Source: Bacteroidota bacterium (GTDB taxonomy: Bacteria; Bacteroidota; Ignavibacteria; Kapaibacteriales; UBA2268). From it: DNA of 46,351 bases. Every line of letters starts with the position of its first letter. Within the stretch, counting starts at the first letter, position 1. Under the pieces are notes generated by a model. The model was not told the DNA's origin. It searched no databases and worked only from the letters and a program-made list of their open reading frames with translations. The position numbers were made by a program, and so were the translations under genes. The DNA is taken from the NCBI GenBank assembly GCA_021824625.1, contig JAKAKE010000124.1, positions 1 to 46,351 on the forward strand, read 5' to 3'. Shown here piece by piece: positions 8,525-18,207 of this stretch.

Positions 8525-9928
8525 ATGAATACATATAACTGCGATTTGGTTGTTATCGGGTCAGGGCCCGGGGGATATGTAGCAGCTATAAGGGCATCCC
8601 AGCTTGGATTGAATACTATTTGTGTGGAGAGAGACAATTTGGGTGGAGTATGCCTGAATTGGGGATGTATCCCTACAAAAGCATTGCTGAAGAGTGCAGA
8701 ATACAGGAATTTTATTAATAAATCAGCAGATTTTGGCTTTGAAATAAAAGATTTTTCTGTTGATTTCACTAAAGTAATTCGCAGAAGCCGCGATGTTGCA
8801 AATAAAATGTCAAATGGTGTTGGGTTCTTATTTAAAAAATATAAGGTTCAGCAGGTCAAAGGTAATGGATTTATTAAATCAAAAGGAATAGTTGAAGTTA
8901 AGGATAATGACGGAAAAGTTACTGACATTATTAATTGTAAGAACATACTGATTGCAACAGGTGCGAGACCCAGAATGGTAAAAGGAATTGATGTTGATTA
9001 TAAAAAAATTATTACAAGCACCGAAGCAATGATTCCAAAAGAAATTCCAGCGTCAATTATTATTATGGGTGCCGGTGCAATAGGTGTTGAATTTGCTTAT
9101 TTCTATAATGCATTCGGTACAAAAGTAACTATTGTCGAGATGTTGGATAGAATTTTACCAATAGAAGATGTTGATGTATCGAATGAATTAGCACGAAATT
9201 TCAGAAAATCCAAGATTGAATTACTGACCGGCACAAAGGTTCTCTCTGCTAAAGCTAAGAGTGATGGGGTAGAAGTAAAAATTCAAAAAAAGGACGGAAA
9301 GGAAGAAGTCCTGACTGCCGACATTGCATTGAATGCAATCGGTATTCAGGCAAATATCGAGAATTTATGGAATGACAGTCTTGGAATAAATCTTGAAAAA
9401 GGGTTTATTAAAGTTGATAAATTTATGAAGACAAACGTTGATGGAATTTATGCTATCGGTGATGTTGCAGGCCCGCCCTGGCTTGCTCATAAAGCATCGG
9501 CAGAAGGTTTGGCTGCTGTCGAATATATAGCCGGACATTCTTCGGAAGTTATTGATTACAATAACATCCCGGGTTGTACATACTGCCAGCCCCAGGTAGC
9601 CAGCATAGGATTGACTGAAGCAAAAGCTAAGGAAGCAGGATACGAAGTTAAAATCGGAAAATTTCCATTCACTGCTAATGGCAAGGCGAATGGTATCGGA
9701 GAAGCTGTAGGATTTATAAAACTTGTTCTTGATGCTAAATATGGAGAGATTCTGGGTGCGCACATGATTGGACCGGATGTTACAGAAATGATAGGTGAAA
9801 TCGGTATAGCCAAGACATTAGAAGCTACGGGGAAGTCAATTTTCAAGACGATACATGCACATCCCACACTGAGTGAAGCTATAATGGAAGCCGCAGCTCA
9901 GGCTTACGGAGAAACGGTGAACATTTAA
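8525..9928 (+). CDS. lpdA: Dihydrolipoyl dehydrogenase (E3)
   Basis: 467 residues, normal length. The FAD-binding motif GSGPGGYVAAIRASQLG is at residues 12-28. The redox-active disulfide is Cys43 and Cys48 in GGVCLNWGCIPTK. A second Rossmann motif for NAD(H), GAGAIGVEFAYFYNAFG, lies near residue 180, ATGARPR near 143, and YAIGDVAG near 310. The C-terminal dimer domain ends with the catalytic HAHPTLSE motif. It reoxidises dihydrolipoyl groups of 2-oxoacid dehydrogenase complexes or the glycine cleavage system in the cytoplasm. No E1/E2 genes are in the window, but the lipoate-attachment gene lipB follows by 65 bases. AAAGGA before the ATG is a good ribosome site. Confidence 0.97.
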   Translation: MNTYNCDLVVIGSGPGGYVAAIRASQLGLNTICVERDNLGGVCLNWGCIPTKALLKSAEYRNFINKSADFGFEIKDFSVDFTKVIRRSRDVANKMSNGVGFLFKKYKVQQVKGNGFIKSKGIVEVKDNDGKVTDIINCKNILIATGARPRMVKGIDVDYKKIITSTEAMIPKEIPASIIIMGAGAIGVEFAYFYNAFGTKVTIVEMLDRILPIEDVDVSNELARNFRKSKIELLTGTKVLSAKAKSDGVEVKIQKKDGKEEVLTADIALNAIGIQANIENLWNDSLGINLEKGFIKVDKFMKTNVDGIYAIGDVAGPPWLAHKASAEGLAAVEYIAGHSSEVIDYNNIPGCTYCQPQVASIGLTEAKAKEAGYEVKIGKFPFTANGKANGIGEAVGFIKLVLDAKYGEILGAHMIGPDVTEMIGEIGIAKTLEATGKSIFKTIHAHPTLSEAIMEAAAQAYGETVNI

Positions 9929-9990
9929 TTACGAATTACGAATGAAGGATATATTTTTAATTATTCACTATTCATTATTCACTATTCACT
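9929..9990. repeat. ATTACGA and ATTCACT periodic repeats between lpdA and lipB
   Basis: The 65-base gap is nearly all short periodic units: two copies of AATTACGA (9928-9943), then four to five copies of ATTCACT/ATTCATT (9962-9990). The same two unit types recur at 10839-10868, 24400-24431 and 25139-25171, so this is a dispersed family and not a single slippage event. Confidence 0.75.
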
Positions 9991-9993
9991 AAA

Positions 9994-10620
9994 ATGATTG
10001 TTGTTGAAGATTGGGGATTAATTGAATACAAGGAGGCATGGGATAAACAAAAGGTGTTTGCTGATGAGGTTTTGCACAGAACAAGAAAAAGTACACTTGT
10101 GCTTTGTGAGCATCCTTCAGTAATCACAATTGGCAAATCCGGAACTGAAGGTAATATAATCCCAAAACCTGAATTTTTAAAGCATAAAGGTATTGATGTC
10201 TTCAATATTGACAGGGGAGGAGACGTTACACTACATAATCCCGGCCAACTTATCGGATATCCTATATTCAATCTGGCTGATTTCAAACAGGATTTACACT
10301 GGTTTCTGCGTGAAATTGAACAATGTATAATTGAATTATTAGAATCATATAAAATATCAGCAAGCCGGGTAGAAGGTTTAACAGGTGTTTGGATTGATGG
10401 ACAAAAAAAGATTTGTGCAATAGGATTGCACTGCTCACGCTGGATAACCTCGCATGGCTTTGCACTTAATATACATAACAATCTCAATGAATTTAATTAT
10501 ATAGTTCCCTGCGGCATTAAAGATAAAGATGTAACGTCAATTGAAAAAGAACTTGGCATAAGAATTGAGATTTCCGATATTAAGCCGAAATGTGCAGAAA
10601 TGTTTGAAAAGCATTTTTAA
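9994..10620 (+). CDS. lipB: Octanoyl-[acyl carrier protein]-protein N-octanoyltransferase
   Basis: 208 residues, normal LipB size. Conserved blocks are RGGDVTLHNPGQLIGYPI (residues 74-91), the lysine-containing KKICAIGLHCSRWITSHGFA (about 138-157, catalytic Lys139) and VPCGIKDKDVTS with the catalytic Cys173. The enzyme moves octanoyl from ACP to the lysine of lipoyl domains, the first step of de novo lipoylation; lipA is not in the window. It sits directly after lpdA, another lipoate-related gene. No Shine-Dalgarno is visible because the upstream gap is occupied by ATTCACT repeats; the ATG at 9994 gives the family N-terminus. In typical LipB the motif reads THHGPGQ; here it is TLHNPGQ. Confidence 0.95.
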   Translation: MIVVEDWGLIEYKEAWDKQKVFADEVLHRTRKSTLVLCEHPSVITIGKSGTEGNIIPKPEFLKHKGIDVFNIDRGGDVTLHNPGQLIGYPIFNLADFKQDLHWFLREIEQCIIELLESYKISASRVEGLTGVWIDGQKKICAIGLHCSRWITSHGFALNIHNNLNEFNYIVPCGIKDKDVTSIEKELGIRIEISDIKPKCAEMFEKHF

Positions 10621-10630
10621 CAGAAAAAAC

Positions 10631-10662
10631 TTGTTTTTTTTTGTAAAAGGTAGTAAATTTGC
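10631..10662 (+). promoter_or_regulatory. Bacteroidota-type promoter of tRNA-Gly
   Basis: TTG at 10631-10633 and TAAATTTGC at 10654-10662 match the -33 and -7 consensus (TTG, TAnnTTTGY) with a 20-base spacer. The predicted start is about a dozen bases before the tRNA at 10681. This is the clearest promoter of this type in the window. Confidence 0.5.
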
Positions 10663-10680
10663 TAACGTTCTTTAAAATAA

Positions 10681-10754
<74 letters not shown>

Positions 10755-10796
10755 GATCCCCCGATTTATCGGAGGGTCACTTCCTCTTTATGCTGC

Positions 10797-10839
10797 ATGC
10801 CTTGCCGTCAAGTCCCCCCGATGGCGAGGCATTTTTTTT
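10797..10839 (+). terminator. Rho-independent terminator after tRNA-Gly
   Basis: A 13-base-pair stem ATGCCTTGCCGTC / GATGGCGAGGCAT (two wobble pairs), with loop AAGTCCCCCC, is followed by eight T. It ends the short tRNA transcript. A second imperfect hairpin (GATCCCCCGAT...ATCGGAGGGTC) lies between the tRNA and this stem. Confidence 0.85.
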
Positions 10840-11095
10840 AATTACGATTTGCGAATTACGAATTGAATTTAGAAGATGGAGTATTATAATAAAATAAACT
10901 TTTATAAAACACGTTAACACAACAGAATATGTATTTTGCAATTGATAAATTTTTTATTAAATTGAAATTGTTAACTTTTTCATCATAAAATATTTTCTGT
11001 TATTTATCGAAGAATTGCTACTGTTGTAAAGTGGATTGGTTTTTATTGAACTGTCAATTTAATGCATAGAAATTGTGTGTTTAAAGAGGTAATGT

Positions 11096-14000
11096 ATGCA
11101 ATTCCTGATAAATAATAAGTTAACATATATTGCTATTATTGTATTAATAGCCCTAAACTTGCACTTATCGTACAGTCTTGCAAATAGTAATAATACTTCA
11201 GATAAATCCGGGTGGAAAATTATTAAATCTACACCGGATGAACTTATTTTATCATTCACACCCAATTTACTTGGATTTGATACTATATTCACCATTGATG
11301 GGAAGCAAACATTACTTCCTGTTATCGAGGGAGCTTTTTCAAATCAAACTCAACCCGGAATTCAATCGGAATTAATTTCTAAACAAAATATTTCAATACC
11401 CGGGCCGGATTCCTATCAGATTGTAGATATAAAAGTTGGTGGATTGAGAAAATTTAATGGTATAATTTCACCTGTGCCTGACCGTACATCAAAAAAAGAT
11501 GCACAGGAATATTTTATCAATCAATTATTTTACAAAGCTTATAAACCCAATTGGGTTGGTATTAAATACGAAGGAATTGCAAGGGACAGGCATATAGCGG
11601 GCTTGAGTGCAACTGCAGCCAAGTACAATCCTGAAGAGAATGTAATTGAAATTCCGGAGAAAATTACAATAAGAATAAAATTTAATGCACATCAATCAGG
11701 ACTAAAAATTGGAAATAATAATGATCCGATGTCAGCGATTTCTTCAATCAATTATTATTCTGGAAATTATTGGACGATAAAACCTGAGATTCTTGGCTTA
11801 GCTCAGAATGACAAACAATATTTCTATGATAATAAAAAGGACAATGGAAATAAAATTCAGGCTGAAGGTAAATGGGTGAAAATCACAATAGAGAATGAAG
11901 GTATATTCAAAATTGACCCGGGTATGCTTTCTCAACTGGGTGTCAGCATACCAAAAGAAGAAATTTCAACGATTAAAATATATGGTAATGGCGGTGAAGA
12001 GCTTAGTGAGAGAGTTTCAGACGCCCAAAAAAATAAAATGAACGGGCAAGAGATAATTGTTGATACAAATGGAGACGGAACTCTTGCTCAAATTCTGTTT
12101 TATGGAAGTCCCGCATCAGGTTTTAAATTTGATTCCCTTTCCTCGAAATTCAGCCATTATATCAATCATTACAGCAAAAACAATTATTATTTAATGACAT
12201 GGGGCGGGGATTCCGGGAAACGTGCAACAGCAATTACTCCACCAACAGGAGTAGTAAAAAATAAGCCTTTATCATATACTAATCGAATCTTTTTTGAAGA
12301 AGAATTAACCAATGCTTTCAAAGGTGGTTCAGGCAGAACCTGGTTTGGCGGAAGTCTTTTACCAAGAACATTCATAACAAAGCTTAATAACCTCGATAGG
12401 ACAGGCGAGATTAAATACAGAATTTCTGTTGCTCACAGGGCAGATTCACCGGGTTATTTTTCTATTTCAGAAAATACAAAAGAAATTATAAAAGCTAATT
12501 TAATACCTAACTACGGGAAATATGTAGATGCTACCCGTACAATTCAGGAAACTGCCATACCCGCATCTGATATTGCAACCGGTGATTTAAGTACCCTGAA
12601 ATTCTCTTATGTGAATCCTAATGGCGGAAGCAATTCAACGGGCTTTTTCGATTTCTACGAAATAAGTTACCCGAGATATTTTGTACCAATAAATGATGAA
12701 ATCAGTTTCTTCTCTGAGCCCGTTTTATCAGGATTAACAGAATTTTCAATTAATGGGTATTCGGGTTCAAACATTTTAGGATTTGATATCTCTGATTTGA
12801 AATCACCGAAACAATTAACAAATGTTTCCTCAACGGGAGGTATGTTTATATTCAGTGTAAACCTTGATTCAAACAAGCCTCACCGATATTATATTTCATC
12901 GGCAATCAAAACCCCTAAATTAGAATTAACAGAATCAAGTAATCTCAGGCAAAATTCCGAATCAGCAAATGTCATTCTTATATGTCATCCGAGCCTGTAT
13001 AATTCAGCTATGAAGTATAAAGCATACAGGGAATCGCATGATACATTGAAAGTATTTGTGGCAAGAACCGATTATATATTTAACGAATTTGGCAGTGGTG
13101 TCCCTGACCCGACTGCTTTACGCGACTTTATTGCTTATGCCTTTACAAATTGGACAATAAAACCTTCTTATGTGATTTTGTGGGGTGATGGCCATTACGA
13201 TTATAAGAACATAACTTCAAATAAAACAAATTACATCCCGCCTTATGAAAGCGAAGATAATACTGATTCTTTTGATGCAGTGAGTTCATATACTTCGGAT
13301 GATTATTTTGCAAGGGTGTTCGGGGACGATAGACTGGTTGACCTCGGAATTGGGAGAATAACAATAGACTCCGATGAACAGGGTGAATTGATTGTTAAAA
13401 AAATTGAAAATTATGAAACAGGTTCATCCAAGGATACATGGAGAACATGGGTTACTCTTATGGCTGATGATAGTAAAAGTGACGGATGGGATGGTGATAT
13501 ACACTCAAACCAGTCTGAAACTTTATCAGAATCATATATTCCCGAAGAAATGAGGCAAAAGAAAATATATCTGTCTGAATACCCGCCCGAAAACATTTCC
13601 GGCGGCACGAGGAAGCCAAAAGTTATGCAGGATATGATTTCCTGGATTAATACTAACGGAACATTAATGCTTAACTGGATTGGCCATGGTAATCCGAGGG
13701 TATGGTCACACGAAGAAGTATTTGAAAGAAGTCAAACAATACCCCAGTTGACAAATTTTGATAAACAATTCTTCTTAGTGGCTGCAACATGCGATTTTGG
13801 GCGTTTTGATATGCCGGACATTTATAGCGGAGCAGAAGAACTTGTTGATAGTAAAATCGGAGGTGCTATTGGGGTTCTTGCTTCTACAAGGGCTGTAACA
13901 TCGGGTGCTAATGCTTCATTTACTTATTTATTTTATCAAAAACAATTTACCAGAAATCCGGTTACAAATCGCTATAATAGATTGGGTGATGTGATGTTTG

Positions 14001-15160
14001 CCCTGAAGCAGGAAAAGAATTCCGACAATGATGAAAAATATCTTCTGATTGGCGACCCGACAATTAAATTGTTAATACCCGATTATACAGTTAGTATTGA
14101 TTCTATTAATGGTGTAGGAGTTAAAAACAATGACACTCTTATACAGGTTAAAGCACTTTCGAGCGTTCATTTGTCCTGTTCAATTTTGAATCTCGATAAT
14201 CAAACAATAGCAACTGATTATAACGGAATTGCAACCATAAGCATTTTGGATGCTGATGTTTTTATAAAGGCTCTCGATATTGACGGAACAATTGCAGACA
14301 TAAAAAAAGAGGGTGGCGCTCTTAACGTCAACTCTGCCATTATTCAAAACGGAAAGTTTGAAGCAAATTGCATCATCCCTAAGGATATCAGCTTTTCTTA
14401 TCAAAAAGGAAGAATATTTGTTTATGCAAATTCTGATAAAGGACTTTATGCTAAAGGTATATCGAGGTCATTTATAATAGGAGGTGTTGATTCTACCCAG
14501 ACAAACGACGGTGTTGGCCCTCAGATAGCTTTATATCTCGATTCCCGTACCTTTATACCGGGTGATATCGTTCAGAAAGTTCCTCTGCTTATTGTTGATT
14601 TATTCGATAACAGCGGCATCAATACAACCGGTTTGGGTATTGGCCATAGAATTGAAGCATGGATTGACGATAACCCCAATGCTATTGATTTAACTGATAA
14701 ATTTGTTACTTTTCCCGGAGACTTTAGAAAGGGTTCTGCCGAAGAATTTTTATTCAATCTAAGATCCGGTGAACATACTGTTAAAGTCAGGGCTTGGGAT
14801 GTCTTCAACAATTACAGCGTTGCCCAGACTAATTTCAGGATTATGCCTGAAGATAGTTTAATCATTTTATCAAATATTTTAAACTTCCCGAATCCGGCGG
14901 ATATTAATACTATATTCAGTTTTAATCATAACATTACTCCTCCATTTTTTGCAGAAATCAAATTATATAATGTTATTGGTAAAGAAATTGCTGTTATTTC
15001 GGAGGATGTGAATACGGCTCATACTGCCGAACTAAACTGGGATTGCAGGGATAATTCAGGTGGGGGACTGCCTGTTGGTATTTATTTTTATAGAATTTAT
15101 GTTGAGACCAAAAAGGGTTACACAGGACAGGCAACAGGTAAACTGACAGTTTCTCATTAA
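11096..15160 (+). CDS. porU: T9SS signal peptidase/sortase PorU (C25 family)
   Basis: 1354 residues with a signal peptide (about 1-28). The N-terminal half is beta-rich. A gingipain-like C25 peptidase domain runs from about 630 to 1000; its catalytic His864 is in NWIGHGNPRVWSHE and Cys899 in LVAATCDFGRFD. The last about 95 residues (NFPNPADINTIFSF... NSGGGLPVGIYFYRIY) form a FlgD-like/T9SS C-terminal domain. In Porphyromonas PorU, itself a CTD protein, cleaves the sorting signal of T9SS cargo and joins it to A-LPS at the outer surface. porV follows by 95 bases, which strongly supports the assignment over a plain secreted C25 protease. No clear SD; AGAGG at 11085-11089 is close to the ATG. Confidence 0.9.
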   Translation: MQFLINNKLTYIAIIVLIALNLHLSYSLANSNNTSDKSGWKIIKSTPDELILSFTPNLLGFDTIFTIDGKQTLLPVIEGAFSNQTQPGIQSELISKQNISIPGPDSYQIVDIKVGGLRKFNGIISPVPDRTSKKDAQEYFINQLFYKAYKPNWVGIKYEGIARDRHIAGLSATAAKYNPEENVIEIPEKITIRIKFNAHQSGLKIGNNNDPMSAISSINYYSGNYWTIKPEILGLAQNDKQYFYDNKKDNGNKIQAEGKWVKITIENEGIFKIDPGMLSQLGVSIPKEEISTIKIYGNGGEELSERVSDAQKNKMNGQEIIVDTNGDGTLAQILFYGSPASGFKFDSLSSKFSHYINHYSKNNYYLMTWGGDSGKRATAITPPTGVVKNKPLSYTNRIFFEEELTNAFKGGSGRTWFGGSLLPRTFITKLNNLDRTGEIKYRISVAHRADSPGYFSISENTKEIIKANLIPNYGKYVDATRTIQETAIPASDIATGDLSTLKFSYVNPNGGSNSTGFFDFYEISYPRYFVPINDEISFFSEPVLSGLTEFSINGYSGSNILGFDISDLKSPKQLTNVSSTGGMFIFSVNLDSNKPHRYYISSAIKTPKLELTESSNLRQNSESANVILICHPSLYNSAMKYKAYRESHDTLKVFVARTDYIFNEFGSGVPDPTALRDFIAYAFTNWTIKPSYVILWGDGHYDYKNITSNKTNYIPPYESEDNTDSFDAVSSYTSDDYFARVFGDDRLVDLGIGRITIDSDEQGELIVKKIENYETGSSKDTWRTWVTLMADDSKSDGWDGDIHSNQSETLSESYIPEEMRQKKIYLSEYPPENISGGTRKPKVMQDMISWINTNGTLMLNWIGHGNPRVWSHEEVFERSQTIPQLTNFDKQFFLVAATCDFGRFDMPDIYSGAEELVDSKIGGAIGVLASTRAVTSGANASFTYLFYQKQFTRNPVTNRYNRLGDVMFALKQEKNSDNDEKYLLIGDPTIKLLIPDYTVSIDSINGVGVKNNDTLIQVKALSSVHLSCSILNLDNQTIATDYNGIATISILDADVFIKALDIDGTIADIKKEGGALNVNSAIIQNGKFEANCIIPKDISFSYQKGRIFVYANSDKGLYAKGISRSFIIGGVDSTQTNDGVGPQIALYLDSRTFIPGDIVQKVPLLIVDLFDNSGINTTGLGIGHRIEAWIDDNPNAIDLTDKFVTFPGDFRKGSAEEFLFNLRSGEHTVKVRAWDVFNNYSVAQTNFRIMPEDSLIILSNILNFPNPADINTIFSFNHNITPPFFAEIKLYNVIGKEIAVISEDVNTAHTAELNWDCRDNSGGGLPVGIYFYRIYVETKKGYTGQATGKLTVSH

Positions 15161-15255
15161 ATTGTTAATAAATTAATTATATATTTAACACGTTATTCAA
15201 ATTATAAAAATTAAGAAAGAAAAAAAGAAATTTATAAATCGGAGGATGATTCAAA

Positions 15256-16407
15256 ATGATTAATCAAAGAAAATTCAAAATGCTATGGCTCGTTTTAATT
15301 CTGTCGGGCTTTTCAACTGCCAACCTATTTGCTCAGGCTGGAGGAGCCGCAGTACCATTCCTGTTAATATCGCCGGATGCGAGGGGCAGCGGCATGGGAG
15401 AAGTAGGCACTGCCATAGCAGACGATATTAATGCCGTATTTTGGAATCCTGCCGGCCTAGGTTTCCACGGCTACATCGAAGATGAATATAAAACCGAAAG
15501 TGACAGAACTCCATACAGGCAGGTATCACTTACTTTTTCAAAATGGCTGCCTCAGTTCAATGCCGACCTGTTTTACAGCTATCTTACTTTAGGCCAGTAT
15601 TTTGAAGATTTGGATGGAACTGTTGCTTTTAATTTTACTTTTATGAATCTTGGTGAATTTACGAGAACTCATGAATCAGGTGTTGTTCTCGGTAAATTCA
15701 TATCAAATGAGTTTGCCATGGGATTGTCTTATGGCACTATTATAGCAACCGATTTATCACTCGGTTTCCAGATTAGGTATATCCAGTCAAACCTTGCTCC
15801 GGCATCTCCCGGACAGCAGGGTGCCGGTACAGGTAACAGTGTTGGTTTTGACCTTGGGTTCTTGTGGAAGCCACAGAACCTCAATATTTTCGGATGGGAT
15901 GCTCAGGATTTATTATCCCTTGGATTTAATCTGCAAAATGTCGGACCCAAGGTAACATATCGAAACGAATCTGACCCACTGCCAACTTCATTAAGGATGG
16001 GTGCCGCATTCAATCTTGTTAAAGATGAGTTCAATGACTTAAAAGTATCATTTGATATTTCAAAATTATTAGTCAGAAGGCAAGTTAATTTTATTATTGA
16101 TAGCACAGGTGATACAACCGGCTATGTGTCAAGCTCCGACCCGGTACCAACATCATTAATAACAGGGTGGAAGAATCCCGGTGTCGAGTTTTCGGTAGGT
16201 ACCGAATATTGGTATGAAGGACTTGTTGCTCTCAGGGCCGGTTACTTTTATGAACCTACCAGGCTGGGCGGCAGAAAATTCTGGAACTTCGGTGCCGGTG
16301 TCAGATACGACATATTCAGACTCGATTTCAGCTTTATAAACACAATCGAAGAGAATCATCCTCTCGCTAATACTATGAGATTTTCTTTGATGATTGATTG
16401 GGATTAG
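15256..16407 (+). CDS. porV: T9SS outer-membrane protein PorV (LptO)
   Basis: 383 residues: a signal peptide (about 1-27, ending FAQ) and then AGGAAVPFLLISPDARGSGMGEVGTA with DDINAVFWNPAGLGF, the N-terminal signature of the PorV/PorQ family of FadL-like 14-strand barrels. The C-terminus ends in aromatic-rich strands (FSLMIDWD). PorV shuttles folded cargo from the translocon to the PorU attachment complex, and its place directly after porU on the same strand fits that role. GGAGG at 15241-15245 is ten bases before the ATG. PorQ is the alternative within the family, but adjacency to porU favours PorV. A clear terminator at 16440-16467 ends the porU-porV transcript. Confidence 0.9.
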   Translation: MINQRKFKMLWLVLILSGFSTANLFAQAGGAAVPFLLISPDARGSGMGEVGTAIADDINAVFWNPAGLGFHGYIEDEYKTESDRTPYRQVSLTFSKWLPQFNADLFYSYLTLGQYFEDLDGTVAFNFTFMNLGEFTRTHESGVVLGKFISNEFAMGLSYGTIIATDLSLGFQIRYIQSNLAPASPGQQGAGTGNSVGFDLGFLWKPQNLNIFGWDAQDLLSLGFNLQNVGPKVTYRNESDPLPTSLRMGAAFNLVKDEFNDLKVSFDISKLLVRRQVNFIIDSTGDTTGYVSSSDPVPTSLITGWKNPGVEFSVGTEYWYEGLVALRAGYFYEPTRLGGRKFWNFGAGVRYDIFRLDFSFINTIEENHPLANTMRFSLMIDWD

Positions 16408-16439
16408 AATTTTATAGTTAATTTTTAAGAAAATAATTT

Positions 16440-16467
16440 AAGGGGAATTTAATTCCCCTTTTTTTTA
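16440..16467 (+). terminator. Rho-independent terminator after porV
   Basis: AAGGGGAATT / AATTCCCCTT forms a perfect stem with a one-base loop, followed by a run of eight T. It lies 33 bases after the porV stop. Confidence 0.88.
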
Positions 16468-16969
16468 TGCATGACATGAACAATTTCTAAATGTGTCATC
16501 AACAGCAATTTGACAAGTTCGGGACAAGCTCTGTCAGAGCATTTTCTTAAATCAGCATCAATTTTAAAATTGTCATCCTAAGATTGTCAAAAGATGAAAG
16601 TTAAATAATCATAAATCAAAAAATAAAAATTTCCTTAGTCTTTGAGAATTTATTTAAATACTTATTTCTTTTCAGTCTGAACATAGTCAAAGACTGGGCT
16701 GCACAATGTTTTTTTTGAATTCGAATAGATTCAATGGCACATCAATTCCGTATATTTTTTTCCCAGTAATTTTTGTCAGGCAAACACTTACAAAAAAATC
16801 AGGATTTGACTGATACCCTGTAATTCTTTTCATCTTTACCTTTGCATAAGAAAAATTATATAAATAACATGGACTTTAAATGAAATGAGAATAGAAGTGA
16901 ATGAAATATTTGACACAACAGTTATAAACCTTTTTGTAAATATATTTTTTAATAATTGACGGAGGTTTT
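16468..16969. other. Gene-poor region between porV and the lipoprotein
   Basis: About 500 bases. It holds fragments that look like decayed interspersed repeats (for example GTCATCCTAAG at 16573 and TCAGTCTGAAC at 16673, compare the element at 37551-37684), one possible small minus-strand frame (16687-16833, listed separately), and the GGAGG ribosome site of the next gene at 16961-16965. No tRNA or transposase fragment was recognised. Confidence 0.5.
16687..16833 (-). CDS. Possible small or residual ORF (48 aa)
   Basis: An ATG at 16833 opens a 48-residue frame (beginning MKRITGYQSNPDFFVSV, later KITGKKIYGIDVPLNLFEF) that ends in TGA at 16687. The composition is protein-like, with mixed hydrophobic and charged residues, unlike the AT-driven frames around it, and the frame stays open for several codons upstream of the ATG. 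No domain is recognised, no ribosome site is convincing, and it may be the tail of a decayed gene. Confidence 0.2.
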   Translation of the reverse strand: MKRITGYQSNPDFFVSVCLTKITGKKIYGIDVPLNLFEFKKNIVQPSL

Positions 16970-17530
16970 ATGTTATCAAATAAATTTTCAAGTTTAATAT
17001 TGCTTTGGTTTGCATTGACAATATTCGGATGCAGCGAAAATTCTACGAGTGTTAATGACAATCAAAAACAAATTCCGACAACGATTGAAAGCCCTTGTGG
17101 TGAACGTTATTTCGATTTATATATTGATAGGATAACATTAGCCGGATTTGTAAGAGTGGCTAATGACCTGGATAATATTTATATTACCTATACTTTAGAC
17201 GGTAATTATTTGGCTGAACCGGGTAAAATGTACGTTTGGTTAGGCAAAACTGCTCCTACGAAAAGAGGAAATCCGAAGCTATATCCTTTCCGTTCAGCTA
17301 ACAGCGATTACGTAAGCACTTATTCCTTTACGCTGCCTCTGTCTGATATACAACAGTACATTAACAGTGGAACATTCTATTTTATGACTTTTATTTCTGT
17401 TGTTACACCCGACGGAGGCGGTTATAGCTCTCCCAGTGATGGCTTTAGTGTGGATATAGTAAAAATAAAATCAAAAGGTGCCTGGTATGGATTTAATAAT
17501 TACACATTACAGGATTGCGGTGCACAATAG
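16970..17530 (+). CDS. Hypothetical lipoprotein
   Basis: 186 residues. The N-terminus (MLSNKFSSLILLWFALTIFGC) is a lipoprotein signal with Cys21 as the lipid site; a Ser/Thr/Asn/Gln-rich linker follows. The rest (about 45-186) is beta-rich with many aromatic residues, segments such as ITYTLDGNYLAEPGKMYVWLG and FYFMTFISVVTPDGGGYSS, and two cysteines (Cys42 in SPCGE and the one near the C-terminus in LQDCG) that could pair. I recognise no family. It would be attached to the periplasmic or outer face of a membrane. GGAGG at 16961-16965 supports the start. It is isolated by long gene-poor DNA on both sides. Confidence 0.75.
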   Translation: MLSNKFSSLILLWFALTIFGCSENSTSVNDNQKQIPTTIESPCGERYFDLYIDRITLAGFVRVANDLDNIYITYTLDGNYLAEPGKMYVWLGKTAPTKRGNPKLYPFRSANSDYVSTYSFTLPLSDIQQYINSGTFYFMTFISVVTPDGGGYSSPSDGFSVDIVKIKSKGAWYGFNNYTLQDCGAQ

Positions 17531-17930
17531 ATATGGATATGATGGAGAGAAAATTTATTATAATGTCATTTGATAAAAAGTTGAAGTACTGCGAATACTT
17601 CATTTATGGCTGGGACAGGAGTTTTTTATTTAACAATTTTGCCAACTGTAATAATGGAAAACACTGTTCCACCCGATTTTTACGTTCTTTATAAGATAGA
17701 TTGAAATTTAAACCTAAACCCTTCGTTTTCATGGCTCTATCGGAGGGTCAAATCCCCCCCCACTCTGCAAAGAGGGGGGGAAGTGGGAAGAAAAATAAAT
17801 TATGAAAATTAAATTTTGAATTGTTGTTTGAAAGTTATGTCGGGAGTGAAAAAAGGGTAGAGTTTTTCTCATTATTGCAAAAAAAGTGTTCCCTTTTAAA
17901 ACCGAAAGTAAATCTCGAAAAAATAATTAT

Positions 17931-17963
17931 TGTGGATTCATTGGATGATACTGCGAATCCACA
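17931..17963. repeat. Perfect 9-bp hairpin
   Basis: TGTGGATTC (17931-17939) pairs exactly with GAATCCACA (17955-17963) around a 15-base loop. There is no T-run. It may be an operator, part of a small RNA, or a repeat relic. Confidence 0.5.
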
Positions 17964-18052
17964 GACTGTCAATTCGTGCCTGACACGTAATCAATGACGG
18001 TCACTATGAGCACTTCGGCAATCTTAGGACAGGCCCGTCGATTTGTCAAAAT

Positions 18053-18092
18053 CCCCCACCCCTATTCATTAGGGATGGGGGGTATTTTTTTT
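18053..18092 (+). terminator. Terminator-like hairpin with T-run
   Basis: CCCCCACCCCTA pairs with TAGGGATGGGGG with one mismatch around a short loop (TTCAT region) and is followed, after GTA, by eight T. It is 520 bases after the nearest plus-strand gene, so it would end either a long 3' extension or an unannotated transcript. Confidence 0.6.
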
Positions 18093-18207
18093 CTACTATC
18101 TAAATATTGGTTCGAAAAAAAAATTTAAAACAAACACCTTGAATCCAATCTTTAAATAATTAACTCATGCTACGCAAAAGTTATTATTTCTCTTTGAAAT
18201 AATTTTC

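Noticed and set aside
11096-15160. A secreted gingipain-like protease and not PorU
   Set aside because: Length, architecture and the adjacent porV favour PorU, though the C25 domain alone would not decide.
17533-17694. A 53-codon plus-strand frame (MDMMERKFIIMSF...) right after the lipoprotein stop
   Set aside because: No ribosome site, cysteine- and asparagine-rich composition without a pattern, and it runs over a short hairpin; nothing recognisable, so not called as a gene.
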